A DNA stretch of 64,000 bases from Pampus argenteus (GCA_036937835.1 CM072880.1:13398501-13462500), one strand, 5' to 3'. Counted from the stretch's first letter, positions 1 through 13,936 are shown. Numbers and translations are program-made. Notes: generated by a model from the letters alone, not told the origin.

Positions 1-3000
1 CAAGCATTAACACACCTGCATAAATCAACGCAAGTAAACAAACTGGAATAATAATGGCTTTTATCAGTGATGCACAAAGACACTCGTACACGTACACAAA
101 CGTACTGTAGATATTTGCGTTGTAGACGCAGCCTGTCTGAGGTGTAGCCTGCCTCTCATATATTGCATGCTGGGATAGGCTCTGTATGCCCTCGAAGATC
201 GATCATTATGTGACATAAAAGTACAACGGAAACAACATCTTTCACCCGCTCTTCATGAAAAGAAAGAAATAAATAACAGATGGCACGTTTGATGCACCAT
301 AATCACACTGAGGCACTTTAATGGACCGTTATATCCAGTCAAACTGCCTGTTGTTGACTGTATTGCCTGTCGGGTGTTGTTGTGCCATGCTGGCCCAGGT
401 CAACTTCTAACAGCCAATCAGTAGCGAGTAATTATCTCTGCAGCTGCTCACCTGCTCATCCAGCGGTACCATCTGATGGCTGCATGCTCAGTTAGCTGCC
501 TAATTTATCCCTGACTCTACAAACTCTCTACTTTCTTTCCCCCCCGACTACATCAGAGTGAACTATTCACAAACATCATGAGGGGTTTTTTGTTTTTTTT
601 TTCCCTGTAGAGGAGAGCGTCATGTGATCGCAATTATCCTCACGGGACGGTCAGATGAAAAGCCCAGATGTCATTTGTGAACGTGTGAATATGTGAATGT
701 GTATGTCTGTGAATATTCCAAATACATTTTGAGTCACAGTGCCTACAGTTTCTCTGAAGTCTCACTTGCTTTAAAAATATTTAATTTAGTGTGAGAATAA
801 AATGAATCTATCCGTCAGCAGGACTCCACTGTCACCCTATGAATTACACCTTCCTGGTTCAGTGAGGAGGGAATACTTCTAGGGAAAAAAAAAAAAAGTA
901 TGATTCACATATAGCTGTTTATGTAGCGAGTCCAACAGCAGCAGCTGTAGGGCTGATGTCATGTCATAAGAATGAATGTGTGAATACGCACATTTCCGCC
1001 TCCATGTACAGTATTTTTTTTCCCCTTCTGTTGTCCCATTGGCCTAGTTCAGGGCTGAGGTGCCTATGGACCAGGGTATCAGCACATCTATCTGTCTGGG
1101 CCAGGATTGGACTTTGATGGAGTGTCTGTTTCACTTGGTCAGAATTGGCTCTGAGGTATTAAATGCACAGCTCTAAACGTCAGTGAGGTCAAACACTGTC
1201 ACAAAGACTTACCCTGCAGGTCTGACCTGTCTGCAGAATGTGGGCGACTGTCCTCTTAGCTCTCCCATCAACACAAATTTGCCAGTAATGCAAGTGGCCT
1301 GCTGACAGCTGTGCCCAAATGATCTCTTAAGCTCCCCAACATCACATCTAATTGCCACCAAGTCCCGTTCCTAAGCATGCACCACTTCAGTGAGCAAATA
1401 GACAGGCAGATTGCATTATGTAAGCTGATTTCTGATTACACCATTCAAGAGCCCTGATGGGAATCTACTCAGAGGGCATTCACTGTTTGTTTTTTTCTCT
1501 TCCTGCATGCAAGAAGCAACACGGTCTTGACAAACAACATTTGGGGAATAAAGTCCAAACGATGAGGTGAAGACTTGGATCACCGAGGCTATTGGCATTC
1601 CCACGCTTCAATACTCTGTCATTTTGCCAACGCCTGAGCTTAACATCGAAACAGAGAGGTTAAGCAATTTTACAGCACAAATCCCACAGGTTGCTTTTAT
1701 TTTATTTTATTTTTTTCTCTCAAGCGCTGTCAGCCTACTCCGACCATCAGAGAGGGAACTAAAATATTCAGAATGGACATGAGGGGAATCCCTTTTACAC
1801 TTTTACAATCAGGACTGACCTCAAGCACACATATTAATAGCACTTATGAACACAGACAAACCCCCACCTTACAAAAAAAAAAAACACATATAATCTACTA
1901 TCCATCTCTCTTTTCCTTTTGACATACAAAAACAAAAGTGCTTATATATCATGACGCTCCACTTTACCTCCACTATAATCCCAACCCAAAGCATCACTTT
2001 GAAATGATTTAAGGATTTCACAATACATCCTACCACACATTATTTGGTTATAACACGTGTGGTAGTTGTAACAATAGCATTGAAAATGTATTCCAGTCCT
2101 ATCTTCTACACAGAGACACCTTCTCTAATTTTTTATGAAGGTTCCTGATTAGCGATGTAGAGGCTTCTCCGAACTGGAAGACGACCATTGCAATGTGAAT
2201 TTCTCAGGAGACGGCGGCACTATCAGCGGACAAGCTAGCGAGGTAATTTGTGAGCTGCGGATGCATCTTCCCACGTGTAGACCAAGCCAAACCAAACAAG
2301 ACAGACCAGAATGAGATTGTCACAGTCAATTGCATTTTCATTAACGCTCCGTGAATCATTTAATTGGATTTTTAAATGGATAGAGGTAAAGTAGATGAAT
2401 TGTTTTTTTGAAGAGCTGATGGTTAGTTAGTGGCTTAACCAGATATGATTTAGAATCTTACAAACAGCCATAACCGCTTGCTGCTATTTGATGCATAATG
2501 GGGTTCGCAGACAAGAGCAGACTCACAGTTTGTCTCCTATTAGAGCTGCGCCTGTCCTGCCAGTGTGGAGGCGGCCATAAACACAAATATAACACAATGT
2601 GGTAAATAACAGACAGGTAACTACAGCTGCAGGTATTCAAACTGATAGATAGGACAACGCGACACATTCTAAAGCAGCACTGATGACGCCTAAACATTAA
2701 TGGTCATCTTGAGCGCGATGATGATTTATTACATAAAAGCTGCCTGATTTATTAAGTTCAACGATGCATTTGCTCACATGCTTTAGCGTTTTACTGGATA
2801 TTTATTGATTCGTCCATCAAAGGATAACGGTTGAAGCCATAACGAGGATGATTGACGATTTTTTTTTTACTGCGTGGATAAAAATCTTTTTTATAGACTG
2901 ATTTTACACTGTAAGTAAAATCAACTCATTCTTAGTTTGTTCAACTGTTTTATTTTGTTTGCACATAAGAGATGATACTTAAATCAGGCATGTATTACAG

Positions 3001-3362
3001 TGATCATAGTCATACATTTACATCTAATTTATTCTCAAACTTTTTTTTTAATACAATTTGTGTATTTTACATGTTTTAACATGCAATGTTTAATATTTTT
3101 ACTGTGAATAATATATTTTAAATCATGCTATTGCTGCAGTGAATCTCGGGCATGCTGGAAAACATTGTCAGCTAAGTCTAAATGTGTTCAAGAGTCAAAC
3201 ACAACAAGGAGCATTTTTCACCTAACCAATAATCAAAATCATATCCCATACATCTAGGTCAACGTGTCTGGAATTCATACTTTGGAGACTCCCCAGGCTC
3301 ATCAACCAGGCATGAATAATCCATGTCCAGATTTCAATTAGCCTGCTAGCAAGACTCATCAA

Positions 3363-3404
<42 letters not shown>

Positions 3405-6400
3405 CCAGAAATAACTAACTTTAACACTGATGAGACAGAGACGAATGCTGGGCCTGGAGCCACTGCTCATTTACAGATGTCTCTGTTAAGTAAAACTCAA
3501 ACAGGGTGAGAGATCCGCCTGTTTCATCCTCTCTATTGTCTGTTATTTCTGGGCCATTCGCATCATGAGTGGCCTAGGTTTACCTTTACTTAGAGCTGCT
3601 CTGCAGCAATACCACAATACAATGCTCTCTGATCTGATCAAATTAGGCTAAAAATAGCTGAGCTGTTGGTTAAGAAGGTCTGGGAATTGCCCCTTTCTCC
3701 TGTGAACCTAGCAGTGTTGCGCTAGATAAGTTAGGTGTGACAATCTTTAATCGCAATCTGTGAGCGCCGTGCCCTCCATCATCCTCGCCTCCTCATCTTT
3801 CAGGGCAAGCCTTCCTCTTCTCGTATACGACATAAAAATCTTTTAAAAGAAAATAAGAAAAGGGCTGTGGGCTATCATCGGTTTCGGAGATTTTCTACTA
3901 AAAAATGGAAATAAAGCAGATCGCTCAGTTGAAAATATGCAAGAAAAGCAGATTATTTTTGCCTTTTCTTTCTATTTACATTACAAAGTATGAGACTATT
4001 CATCGCTGTTAGATTGTGTTATTATTATTGTTTTAATAAAAGTGTAGAAAAGGTATTTTATGCTGTGTGAAGCCATGTTGATGAAAACCTTTATACCCAC
4101 ATCACAGCTGCTGACATCCAATATCCAAAGAGTGGCCATATATGAACATTAGAAGACGTATTATGCATTTTTCATATCATATGCAGGCTGGAGAGCATTT
4201 TAACTGAGTAATCTGCTCAGTGACCATCATGAGCCACCAGTCGAACAACACGAGCCGGAGAGGAGGAGTATTTCACAAGTGATTTCCTCCCCCTTGGGAA
4301 TTACTTGCCCTTGGTGTTGAGAACGGCCATAAAACTTAACAACCATTTAGGCCTGAATAGACTTTATATATCAGTCAAAGAGATGGTCTTCACTCTGAGA
4401 GAGCGGTCCCATCATACTCGTTGTAATGTAATTACGAGTAGATGGACATGCTGCTAAGTACAATCTATGTAGCACGAGTAGGCAGAAATAGAGATAAATA
4501 AGCTCTAAGGAGAAGCATGAACTTTCAGACTCCTTATCTCTGACTATTGTATATGTAATGAAGAGAACATACAGGCCAGTGTTATAGAGAGGGGAGCAAT
4601 TGTTTGGGCAAATCAGTTTACACTGCTGATTTATGCAAGGGACCATTTGAAAGCTCCTCTCATACTTATAAGGAGCTTGTTCAATGACCACTGTGTTGTG
4701 CGTTTTGGTGTGTGTGTCGTCACCACCGTCAACAGTTCTCGTTGCAGTCACATTTTTTTTTTTTTTTTTTTTACATTATTTGTTCTGGGAAAGCCAAATA
4801 AAACTGAGAAAACACCCAAGCTCAATAAGCATCATACTGCCCTGCTCTGTAAGAGCAGATCAGGCAAGGTAAACACTTTTATTTCCTCACTCTTTCACAG
4901 GACAAATATATACTCCTGGCACCCATTCATATTTACTGTTCACAAAGTCAGATCTGTACTATAGCTAGGCCATGGTTACCTAGCCCATGAAGTCATTTGC
5001 CTGAACCAAGCTGTGTACCTCCACAGGATATGTACAGGAGACTTCTGGCTGTGGAATGCCATTAGAAGACCAGCAACAGGGTCAAAGGGTCATTACTGAA
5101 AGACGTCCTTACTTGTGAATGTTCATTCCCAAAATATCTGATGTGATATATTTTTTTTTTTTTTTTTTTGGAAAGGGTTCAAAATGATGTACTGACACAT
5201 GAAGCAACCCAACTGAATTTCCTTTGCAGTGCGTCTGGCTCACCTGGTTCAAACATGTGATTAGGATGCCCCCTGGACGCCTCCCTTTTTGGAGGTATTC
5301 CAGGCATGTCTAACTGGGAGGAGACCCCAGGGCAGACCCAGAACATACTGGAGGGATTAGAACTCCCATTCTGCCTGGGAATGTCTAGGAAGAGGGATAA
5401 CTGCAACATACTTTTGCTAAGCCCGCTACTGCAGCGACACAGCGGCAGAATCGTTATCACAGAATATCTATCTTTCAGCAAAAAAATACAGCGCCAATAT
5501 ATGAGTGCTGTTCAAAAACCATACTGGTGAAACCACCCACTCCATGCAAAGTTGTTAAAGAAGGCACGGTTAAGAGGCCTGAGGCTTTCCTGATTACTCA
5601 CCCCCAGAAAGCCAAATCCTCACAGAGAAGTTGAATGGCCTTTTTTTTTTTTTTTTTTTTTTTTTGCAGCACATTATTTCAAGTGAGCAATATAGCTTTG
5701 GGAAGTAACCTGTCGTACCAGAGAAAGTGAGATAGACACGGATCAAAGTGGCATTTTGACCTGCTTTTGGCTGACAACATCATACCATCCTGTGAAGGGC
5801 CTGTTTATGCTATTTGTACTCAATATGCTCTGCACTGTATGACAAAAGACATGTTATTTTGTAAGTATTATGCAAGTCTGAGAGGCTGTAATGCCGTAAG
5901 TTGGCTGCTGTGCCACAACCTGTGTGGAGTTTAGAGCCGGTTCCTTACTGCTCACGTTTCACCATTTTCTCCAGCATCACAGATAATTTCCTTATTGTGT
6001 TGGATGTTTTCCTGTCTTGTATTCCCTCTCCTTCCTGTTTCTCTACTAATCACGGGCATTTTGAACGTCTTGTATCAGCGGGTTACAGAATTAGACACGC
6101 TATAATCGTATTATACACTGATGAAACTGATCACAGTTGTGCTCCGGAGGATCCCACCGTGGTACTGTGACGTCTGAGATTATATTTGTTAGTGACAGAT
6201 GAAAACAGATTAATTTGCTCGAACAAACCTCCAGACGGACCTTTGTCTTAAATGTACTGTCAAGTGTGACTGTGAAAAGTTGAAACGTGTTGCTGATCAT
6301 TTCCTATCCATCTCTCTGGAGGAAGTAAATGAAACCAACACACCCACCCCCACCCACCCCCCTGTCCATCATTCTCATTCAACACTAGAAAACAAATTCA

Positions 6401-7064
6401 CACCCACCCTTCAGTACACTTTCCCCACCTTACACACACACAGACTCATGATGGAGATGACACCAGCTTGAGATCCTTCACTGAATCATTCCTCCCTCAG
6501 CGAACTCATTCAAACTGCCTTCTGGACATTTTTCTGTACATCCAAGCCTATTAGGACAGAGATTCCCTTTTTATGAGTAAAAGAACCCAACAAGAAAAAA
6601 AAACAAAAAAACAGCTGACCACAGACTACCAATCCAATGCAGCACCATCCTGGAAGCTCTTAATAATAAGGATGGAAGATAATGGAAACTTGTGACCATC
6701 ATTGAGAATGATGCAGACTAAGAGCAATATGAAAACTGTCTCTCGTCTTTCCCCTGGCACCCTGACATCTCAGTTTTGGACAACTACACATTTCAAATCT
6801 GATTTCCAGTATGTTCTAGAGATGCAATGAAAGGGAAAGCTGCTGTAGTTAGTGCTGTAACGGGTGGGTGGGTCCTTTGCACAGATGTTGCAAGCTCTCA
6901 TTATCCGTTAATACCAGTCTAACTCTCCAGAGGACAATAAATCACTGCCCGCGGCTACTTTACAACATAATAATACACATTTTGGAAATTGGTTGCCTAC
7001 GTGTTGGTTCTTAATTTATGAAAAATAAAAATAAAATGAGGAATAAGCTAAGTGTGAATCTTAC
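1..7064 (-). other. ccny: ccny intron 1 (part)
   Basis: No coding exon was recognised on either strand. The stretch is AT-rich with poly-T runs near 4754-4772, 5150-5170 and 5641-5665 and a TG microsatellite at 3367-3402. Open frames here (for example 126 codons at 4371-4751) lack codon structure or any recognisable motif and run through simple repeats. By position it is the first intron of ccny. Confidence 0.75.
3367..3402. repeat. (TG)n microsatellite
   Basis: Uninterrupted TG dinucleotide run of 18 units inside the ccny intron. Confidence 0.95.
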
Positions 7065-7218
7065 CGTCTATGTTTTCTCTGTCGCTGATGTGCTGGAGGT
7101 TGCAGCCCGTGTCCTCCCGACTCAGCTCCGGCTCCGGCCGGTAGGGCTCCAGCCTGGAGTGGTTGTTCCTCCGGTGTTTGGGGCTCGACGACACGCAGCA
7201 AGAGGTTGTATTCCCCAT
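7065..7218 (-). CDS. ccny: Cyclin Y, first coding exon (partial gene)
   Basis: Cyclin Y partners CDK14/CDK16 at the plasma membrane and promotes LRP6 phosphorylation in Wnt signalling (family knowledge). On the minus strand the ATG at 7218-7216 opens MGNTTSCCVSSSPK, then a basic/serine stretch, then SREDTGCNLQHISDRENID. This is the near-invariant vertebrate CCNY N-terminus: Gly2 is the myristoylation site and Cys7/Cys8 are possible palmitoylation sites. The exon gives 51 codons plus one base and ends at a GTAAGA donor (GT at 7064-7063). The cyclin box is not here; exon 2 onward must lie left of position 1, so the first intron exceeds 7 kb. Direction and position next to crem match the mammalian order. 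The exon is GC-rich against AT-rich surroundings, consistent with a promoter CpG island. Paralogues such as ccnyl1 share part of this motif, but the synteny favours ccny. Confidence 0.95.
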
Positions 7219-7800
7219 GACTTAAGCGGGTTGTTTCGATATTCCTCGCCCAAACACTTTGTCTCTAGCCTCCTCCTTGGCTCTTAACGTTAGTACAAGA
7301 GGGAGAAAAAACGGGGCGGTAACGCGGAGAGAAAGACCTGGTACAAACTACAAACTGTTCCCGGTATCCGTTAGCGTTAAACGCCCTTCTTCTGGTCTAA
7401 AATAGGCTTAGCTGGTCACGGAAAGCCATTTAAAAGGCTGATAAAAAACGCCAAGGTGGGTTAATAAATGAGAAGACAAGCCCTACGTCCCTGTCCAGAC
7501 CTTCAGGCGAGGGCAGAATATGTGCCTCTAGGCTTCGTTTCACTGTCGACTCCCTCGCCTCGTTATTTCCGTCCAGAGTGTCCGGTTATCTTCACAAACA
7601 CATTTTGAACACTGTTGCCTTTTGGCGACATGAATGAATTTGAGGACATGATACTGTTTCTAGTATATAAATATTTTTGCTCTAAGAGCTACATGGTTGC
7701 CGAGGTACTGTAGACTCCTGCTGCTGCTGCTGCTACATCCGCTGCCGTGCTGCGTTCATGTGCTTGGCGTAAGATCCGACGGATGGAAATAATAGCAATA
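7219..7800 (-). promoter_or_regulatory. ccny: ccny 5' UTR and CpG-rich promoter region
   Basis: The DNA upstream of the ccny ATG has many CpG dinucleotides (for example around 7310-7330, 7540-7570 and 7735-7785), unlike the CpG-poor surroundings. No clear TATA box is seen. This fits a housekeeping CpG promoter reading leftwards. The transcription start cannot be placed from sequence alone. Confidence 0.5.
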
Positions 7801-10000
7801 ATAGCATTCCATTCGTTTTTTACTGACTGGAATCCTTAACGTGTACGTGGCCACAATGCGAATCCATTATATTTTAGGAGAACCGTAGGTAGTAGCCTAA
7901 TAATTTTGGACTTTGTTTGTCATGTATTAGCCTAGCATAAAACACGTGTCACACAAATGCCACGTAGCGATTAAAAATTATTTTACTTTCAGTTACCGAC
8001 TCTGTATTAATGCTCTTCATTTGTTCACACCCCGTTTTAAGACATTTTGAGATAAGGTATTCATACATGTATGGTTTACCTAAATTACTACATTTCTGTC
8101 AGCACCTAAACGCGTCTTAAAAAGCTACAGCGCTGTGGCTGAGGCGAGAAAGGTTCCGGTTCATGCGGGTGAACGACTACAACTGTGAATAAATAGACAA
8201 CTGTCACTAATTCCTGGGGGATATAGTTAAATAAATAAACATATAATATGTAGAATAGAATGAATCCTGTCGAGGATTGAAGTGGGTTCCTGAAGTATAT
8301 CATAGTTTTGATATAGTTATAGTATAGTTCATATAGTTCATATAGTATATTACCAATAAACTAAGAATATATAGCATAGAGAATATATTGTTCTTGTTGT
8401 AATAAGAGGGTGAACTCTACTGCTGTTATCCCTGTTAAGGACCATAAAGATGGACATCTGTCATTTCCCTCTTACCATTACTCCTGTGTGCCGGTTAATT
8501 ATTTGATCTTGACAGATGACTGACAAATCCATAAGGGCTTGCCTTTACTAGTGACAGAGTAAAATGACTGCTCATACTAAAACTCACTGCAGGATTAGGC
8601 CGGATTAGTAAAGGTCAGTGTAAACACAGTGGAGTCCTGAAGAATAGCCTAATCCATTGAGATGTTTCCTTGACAATGTGAATGTTGATGCTGATGATGC
8701 TGTGTAGATTAAAGGATAGAGGATAGGGAGGATAGAGATGCTTTTTAAATGATTACGCCGGTTGACATGTTGCAGACATGGTGCTGTAGTGCAGCCTGCT
8801 GGTACTGCAGCTGCATTGCATTTAATCAACATAAAGCCAAGACATGACTGCCTGCCATAGGTTTTAAATCAAATGCGTTTTCTGATCAGTGAGTGATAAC
8901 ATCTCCCCTGGTCCTTGTGATATGCTGAATCATATTTTGTGTTTTAAATTCTGCAAACAAAAAAATCACAGATATGTTTCATTGTCTTAAATCCATGGTC
9001 TATTGGCACGATAAATCTGCTTTCATTGGTGTAGTCATATTTAACTATATAGTTTAACGAACAGAAAAATCAATATTTCTTATTCCCTACTGTTGCGTTC
9101 CACCATGTAGTTTTGTCTGTATAAGGGTGGAAGTCGAGTGTGTTTTTGTGTTACAGACTGGACAGGAATAAGATTTCACAATAGAACCAGGTGCGGGACA
9201 AGTCTCTGTGGTAATAGATGTTTTTCCTCGGTTGTTTTGTCTCCCTAACAAACTGCACATGGGAATGACAGAGCAGGAAACCCACCATCCCTGCAACCAG
9301 TAGCAAAGATGTAGCACAAAGAAACAGTAGTGTAGACATTTTGAACTTGAAATGTTTCACGTAAAAAGGAAAAACAATCCCATAATTATTATAATCAATC
9401 ATTCCAAAAACTCTCCAGAATGTCTTTCCTTGTCAAATCAGGATTTATTTTGGTCTCTACTGTAAGTTGGTTGATATCTGAGAGCCTTTACACATTTCCT
9501 TTTAGAGCAGCACATTCTTAAGTATTACATATTTAAGGGTGTTACCTTTATCCACCAAATCAAAGAATGAGCCAATCTTTCCTTTTTCTTAAGCACATTT
9601 TTTTATGGATTTATGGAAAATATGTTTAAATCCTTTTTTCAGTGTGCACTGCATAATAATAATAGCATTGGCTCTTCCACAGCACATCATTCATCTATGA
9701 GAGGTAACAAACTGTGTAAGACAGGAGAAATTGCTTTTGAATTATAAGTGGCGGCCTGAGAATTAATAGAGACTCATCATTTGAGGGACAGCACATCCTG
9801 TCCTGAGCAGAAATCCAAGGTTGAGGCTTGATAAGAGCTTTATCAGCACTCATTATGGAACATTCACATTTTGCCTTCTATTTCCTTCTTGAACAAGTTT
9901 TCTCTATCCAGCCATTGCTTAACACTGAACAATATATACTATATGTAGGTCTTATATTTACTGTGTGTGAAAGCAACAGAGAGAGAGACTGAGAAAACAC
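7801..10000. other. ccny-crem intergenic stretch
   Basis: AT-rich sequence with no recognised exon, RNA gene or clear repeat. Short open frames here (76 and 83 codons around 9087-9402) have no family signature. Confidence 0.6.
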
Positions 10001-10710
10001 TTTATTTTGACACAAATAAATATTAAAATGACAGCCTATAAATATCGTGTGATCAGAACCTGAAGTACAAGTACCTACAGAGAAGACTGTCAAAAGTGTT
10101 AAATGTAACCCTACTGAAACTGAAAATTACAGCCATGCATACTAAACATGAAACAGTAAGTTACAAAGTGTGTATGGTAATAAAATGTCCACAAATGTGT
10201 GTATGTGTTTTAACTAAATATACATTTGTTCATATCACAAATATATTTTTTTATATTGTCCACAAATCAAGCACTGGTATTCAAAAGACCAAAGTGGAGC
10301 CTAAAGGAATGTAAAAATGCAGTGCAGGGAAGGTGTTAGTGATATATAGAGGCGGCGTATTCAGATGAGCTTTCAGCATCACATTCTCCATCTCCAGTAA
10401 GGTGTTGCGAGACTGCAGGTCGTCCATATATTCCTTCATTCAGTTGCCCTGTGCTAATGGACATAAGGTCCTCACTAATTAATAGTAATCCCAAATGTGT
10501 AAAAAGGTTCTTGTTTTTGCTGGTGACGGCACATGGATAAATAAAAGAAACATTGACATCATCGTGTAAACACGTTTAACAGAAAGGACGAGGAGTGTTT
10601 TGTGTGTTTGCATGTGTGTCTGTGTAAGCATTGTCCTCAAGATACCTCACAATATAGAAGCAGACCAATAGAGTTCACACAATCCCAGTCCCGCCTCTCG
10701 TCAAGAGGGC
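10001..10710 (-). other. crem: crem 3' UTR and probable poly(A) signal
   Basis: Follows the crem stop codon at 10713-10711 on the minus strand. The first canonical AATAAA on that strand that I see is at 10006-10001, about 700 nt past the stop. The interval also contains the decayed zipper segment at 10281-10439. The extent of the UTR is inferred. Confidence 0.4.
10281..10439 (-). pseudogene. Relic of crem alternative second leucine-zipper exon (DBD II)
   Basis: A 52-codon open segment on the minus strand reads MKEYMDDLQSRNTLLEMENV, then MLKAHL. It lines up with the KKEYVKCLESRVAVLEVQNK segment that mammalian CREM encodes in its alternative DBD II exon. Leucines sit at near-heptad spacing. 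It lies downstream of the DBD I exon, where a second alternative terminal exon is expected. A TGA immediately precedes the ATG in frame, and the basic DNA-contact half (EAAR-CRR-KK) is missing. Splicing from the upstream donor at 11371 through the nearest AG (CATTAGCACAG) runs into a stop after about three codons. I read it as a decayed DBD II exon now inside the 3' UTR. It could also be an uncharacterised zipper-only peptide. Confidence 0.5.
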
Positions 10711-12457
10711 TCACTCTGCTTTGTGTTGATAGATGTCTTTTAAGGCTCTAAGCTCCTCGATCAGAGTCTTGTTTTGATTCTCCAGCACGTTCACGCGATT
10801 CTCCAGGCATTTGACGTATTCCTTCTTCTTTTGTCGACACTGCCGGGCAGCTTCCCTTGAAGGAACAACAACAGTTACCATGAAGAAGCAGCTTTAACGT
10901 TCTGGCTTTTCTCCCAGATTACAACAGACAACTCTGGCCACAAATCAGTTAACACCATGAGACAAAGAGAGCTCCCAATTTCTAATGAGGGTGCAGAATA
11001 TCCAGGGTGAATATGAACATGTTTGTGATATTAGATACTTTAGAATTGCGATGACTGATTGTAGTAAAGATCATGCAAGAATATAAATAAGAAAATTGTA
11101 ATCAACAGCAGTAGTTGATATATAAACATACACTTTTGTAAGGCTTCCTTCAATTTGTTTTGAAAGAACTGAGGTCAAGATATGTGCTGAGTGAGATATT
11201 CGAGCTTCCTCAACCAAATATTTTGTAAAAGAACTTCCTGTTGTGACTTGGCCTCTAATGATCAGATGACGTTATATATCTGCAGTATATCTAATATCAG
11301 ACGATAACACCCCGCACGGTCAGTTTATCATCAGATGTCCAGGCCGATGACTGTGAATGCGCCTCTCTACCTATTCTTTATCAAGCGGAGCTCCCTCCTT
11401 CGTAAGGCGTCCACAGATTTCTGGGGTTTTTGAAAGCTGGCCCCTGCCACACCCTGTGCGAAGCTGGAACTGGGGTTACGCAGCTGACACGCAGTCAAGT
11501 CACCTGTGGAGCCTGTAGAGACACAAAACATGTTGCATCAGCTATGTGTAAATCCATCACTAAGATTGCGTGTCTTGTAAGTCTTTGCTACAGTAAATGC
11601 TTAGTAACAACTAGCTAGTTTTAAAACTTTTGCTAAATTTGGTTGGACAATTTAAATGTAAAAAAAATATTAGTATTGCAAGACACACAGCTAAAGATGG
11701 TGCCATTCTCATCTACTTCTCCTTCTGTACATAGTTTGCTCAGTGCCAAAAGAACTCACTGCCCCTCTTATCCTATCATCTTGTAAAAAGTACTGCATAT
11801 AAACACATTGTGGCCCGTGACTGATGTCAGTGTGCATCTTATTCGCTGGTGTGCATTTCCATGTTGCTGCTGGGGGCCTGTTCCAGGAAAAGCAGTGACG
11901 TCAACTACTGCTGCTATGTGCTTTGAGTGGGCAGAGCAGCACTGAAGCATTTCACAGAGGGAGGGAGGGAGGGAGAGAGAGATAGAGAAGGAGAGAGAGA
12001 GAGAGTGAGAGTGACAAATAGAGAGACTGGAGAGAGGAGAAGACTGAGAAGACAAACAGACCCTGTAAAAATGTTTCTTACTAAGTGAGCTTGTTGCAAC
12101 TGACTGTGGAAAGAGAATATTTCCACTCCTGTGCTATTTAATTTTAGACAAGACATCTTGTGATGTTATTTTAGGGAATTATTGAGCTTTTATTAATGGT
12201 GGTTTGGTAAAAAAAAAAAAAAAAAGCCACTGAAAAAATGTAAACAAATATGTCATATCTGATAAGCAAAAGCTCACAATCATCAATTTCAGTTGTGAAA
12301 AATAAGCTTAAACTTGTCCATAACTGATTAAGACTGAATTAATATTGCAACTGAACAATAATGTAAAAAAACCAAAAAGTCCCCTTTTTTAAGACCTGGC
12401 AATAAAAGAGACGTTAGAAAACATACCTGTTTCTGTCTCATCCCCAGTTACAGCCAT
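10711..12457 (-). CDS. crem: ICER-type short isoform from internal crem promoter
   Basis: ICER is the inducible cAMP early repressor: a bZIP-only CREM product from an intronic promoter that lacks activation domains and blocks CRE sites. On the minus strand, ATG 12457-12455 opens MAVTGDETET, nearly identical to the mammalian ICER-specific start MAVTGDETDEETE. The exon ends at 12427 with donor GTATGT in phase 1, matching the phase-1 acceptor of exon 11512-11371. With exon 10855-10711 this gives 105 residues, close to the 108-120 of mammalian ICER. The MAVTGDE match and the frame agreement make this call firm. Two CRE-like sites and a TATA-like element lie just upstream. Confidence 0.85.
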
Positions 12458-13936
12458 ACTGTATTAACTCCAAGCAAGACTGTCCCCTTCAGAGTCTTCT
12501 CTCTGACTGAAATGTTACCACAGCCAACAGCAAGTATATGTGTGCAATTTACAATTAGAGGCATTGACATCACCATGACATCACTGGCCTCCTGATATCT
12601 TCCTGACACAGTGCTATGAGTCAAGGGCTCCGCTGTTTGTCTTCAGGGATGAATTTTCTTCGAAAGTCAGTGAGATTTCATCATCATTTTGGACTTAAAA
12701 CAATAACATCTATGTTGCGTACATACACTATATCTTAATTGCTATAAATCAAAACGGTATATCTGGATAAAATTATTACTATTGTACTATACATGTCATG
12801 GTTGTTGCTTTTTAGAAGGAAGAACAAAAGTCCTCTTGTAAGCAAATATAGGACTAAGGTTTGGCATACAATACAATACATGAACCTACAATATATCCAT
12901 ATTAATTATATAACTACTGTCACTGCGAAATATGAAATCGTCTCACACTCCAAACTAAAGGAGCTGGCTCCCTCTGCAGGCGGCACAGAGCTAAATGAAG
13001 GACTGGGTGAACCTGTTGGTGTAACATTTGGTGTGGTGGGTTTTTGTAATTTGGTTTACATTTTAATTTATGCAATATTTTAGTGTGTGTCATCATCAAG
13101 ATATTGACACTGATAGATTTCATTTACTGCTGCATGCTGTTACCCTGCAACAGGTCACATATACAGTACATGTTTCATGTAGCAGTAATAGCAGAAATAT
13201 CTTATATAATACAATATATATCAGACATGTCTAGACATTACCAACAGTGGAGGTGATAAGCGTAAGAGTGTATGGATGATGTGGCCAATCAATCAGTGCT
13301 GATGCACTTTCATGATCAGATCATCAGATTTCATGATTATCTGATCCCTGAATATAGTCGTATGTTGTGCGATTTAGTACCTTTTGCTTGTATTTGTCCA
13401 TAAGCCTAATTTTATTTAATAAATGTCTAATAATTTGGTCTGATCTTTGAAGATGTGCAGATGAAGTGTTCAGCCCCTGCTACATAATGCATAGAGAAAC
13501 TCTGCCCAAGTGCTACATTTGTTTATTCCCCATCCAGACTATTTAGTGGCAGTGGTCTGCAAATCAGGTCTTACTTGGCAGCGTTGGATTGTTATGTGTC
13601 GCCGGGTCACAGAGTGCATCGTTGTTGTAGTATGGATGGGGGTTTGGCAGAGGCTGTGGTTGTGTGTTGGCCATGGCTGCAGATGGCTGGTTCTGTGTAT
13701 ACTCATGCTGGAAATTGACAGGACATTCTAAAAAAAAAAAAAAGAGGGGTAACAAGACCGAGTAAATAATAGATGTGATAATATAATTACACAACCTGGT
13801 TGTGATTATGGCAACAATGAAGTTGCGACTACTAGTTATTTATATTTATACATAACAATAGTTGCTCAATATGAATCAATATGCTCAATATCAATTTCCC
13901 AGTTTCTCCAATTTCCCGTTTTTGGGATTAATAAAG

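Noticed and set aside
4371..4751. 126-codon minus-strand frame in ccny intron 1
   Set aside because: No similarity to ccny exon 2 or any family, and no splice consensus at its ends.
12920..13123. 67-codon minus-strand frame inside the crem locus
   Set aside because: No splice or family support. The CTCCCTCTGCAGG segment looks like old repeat sequence.
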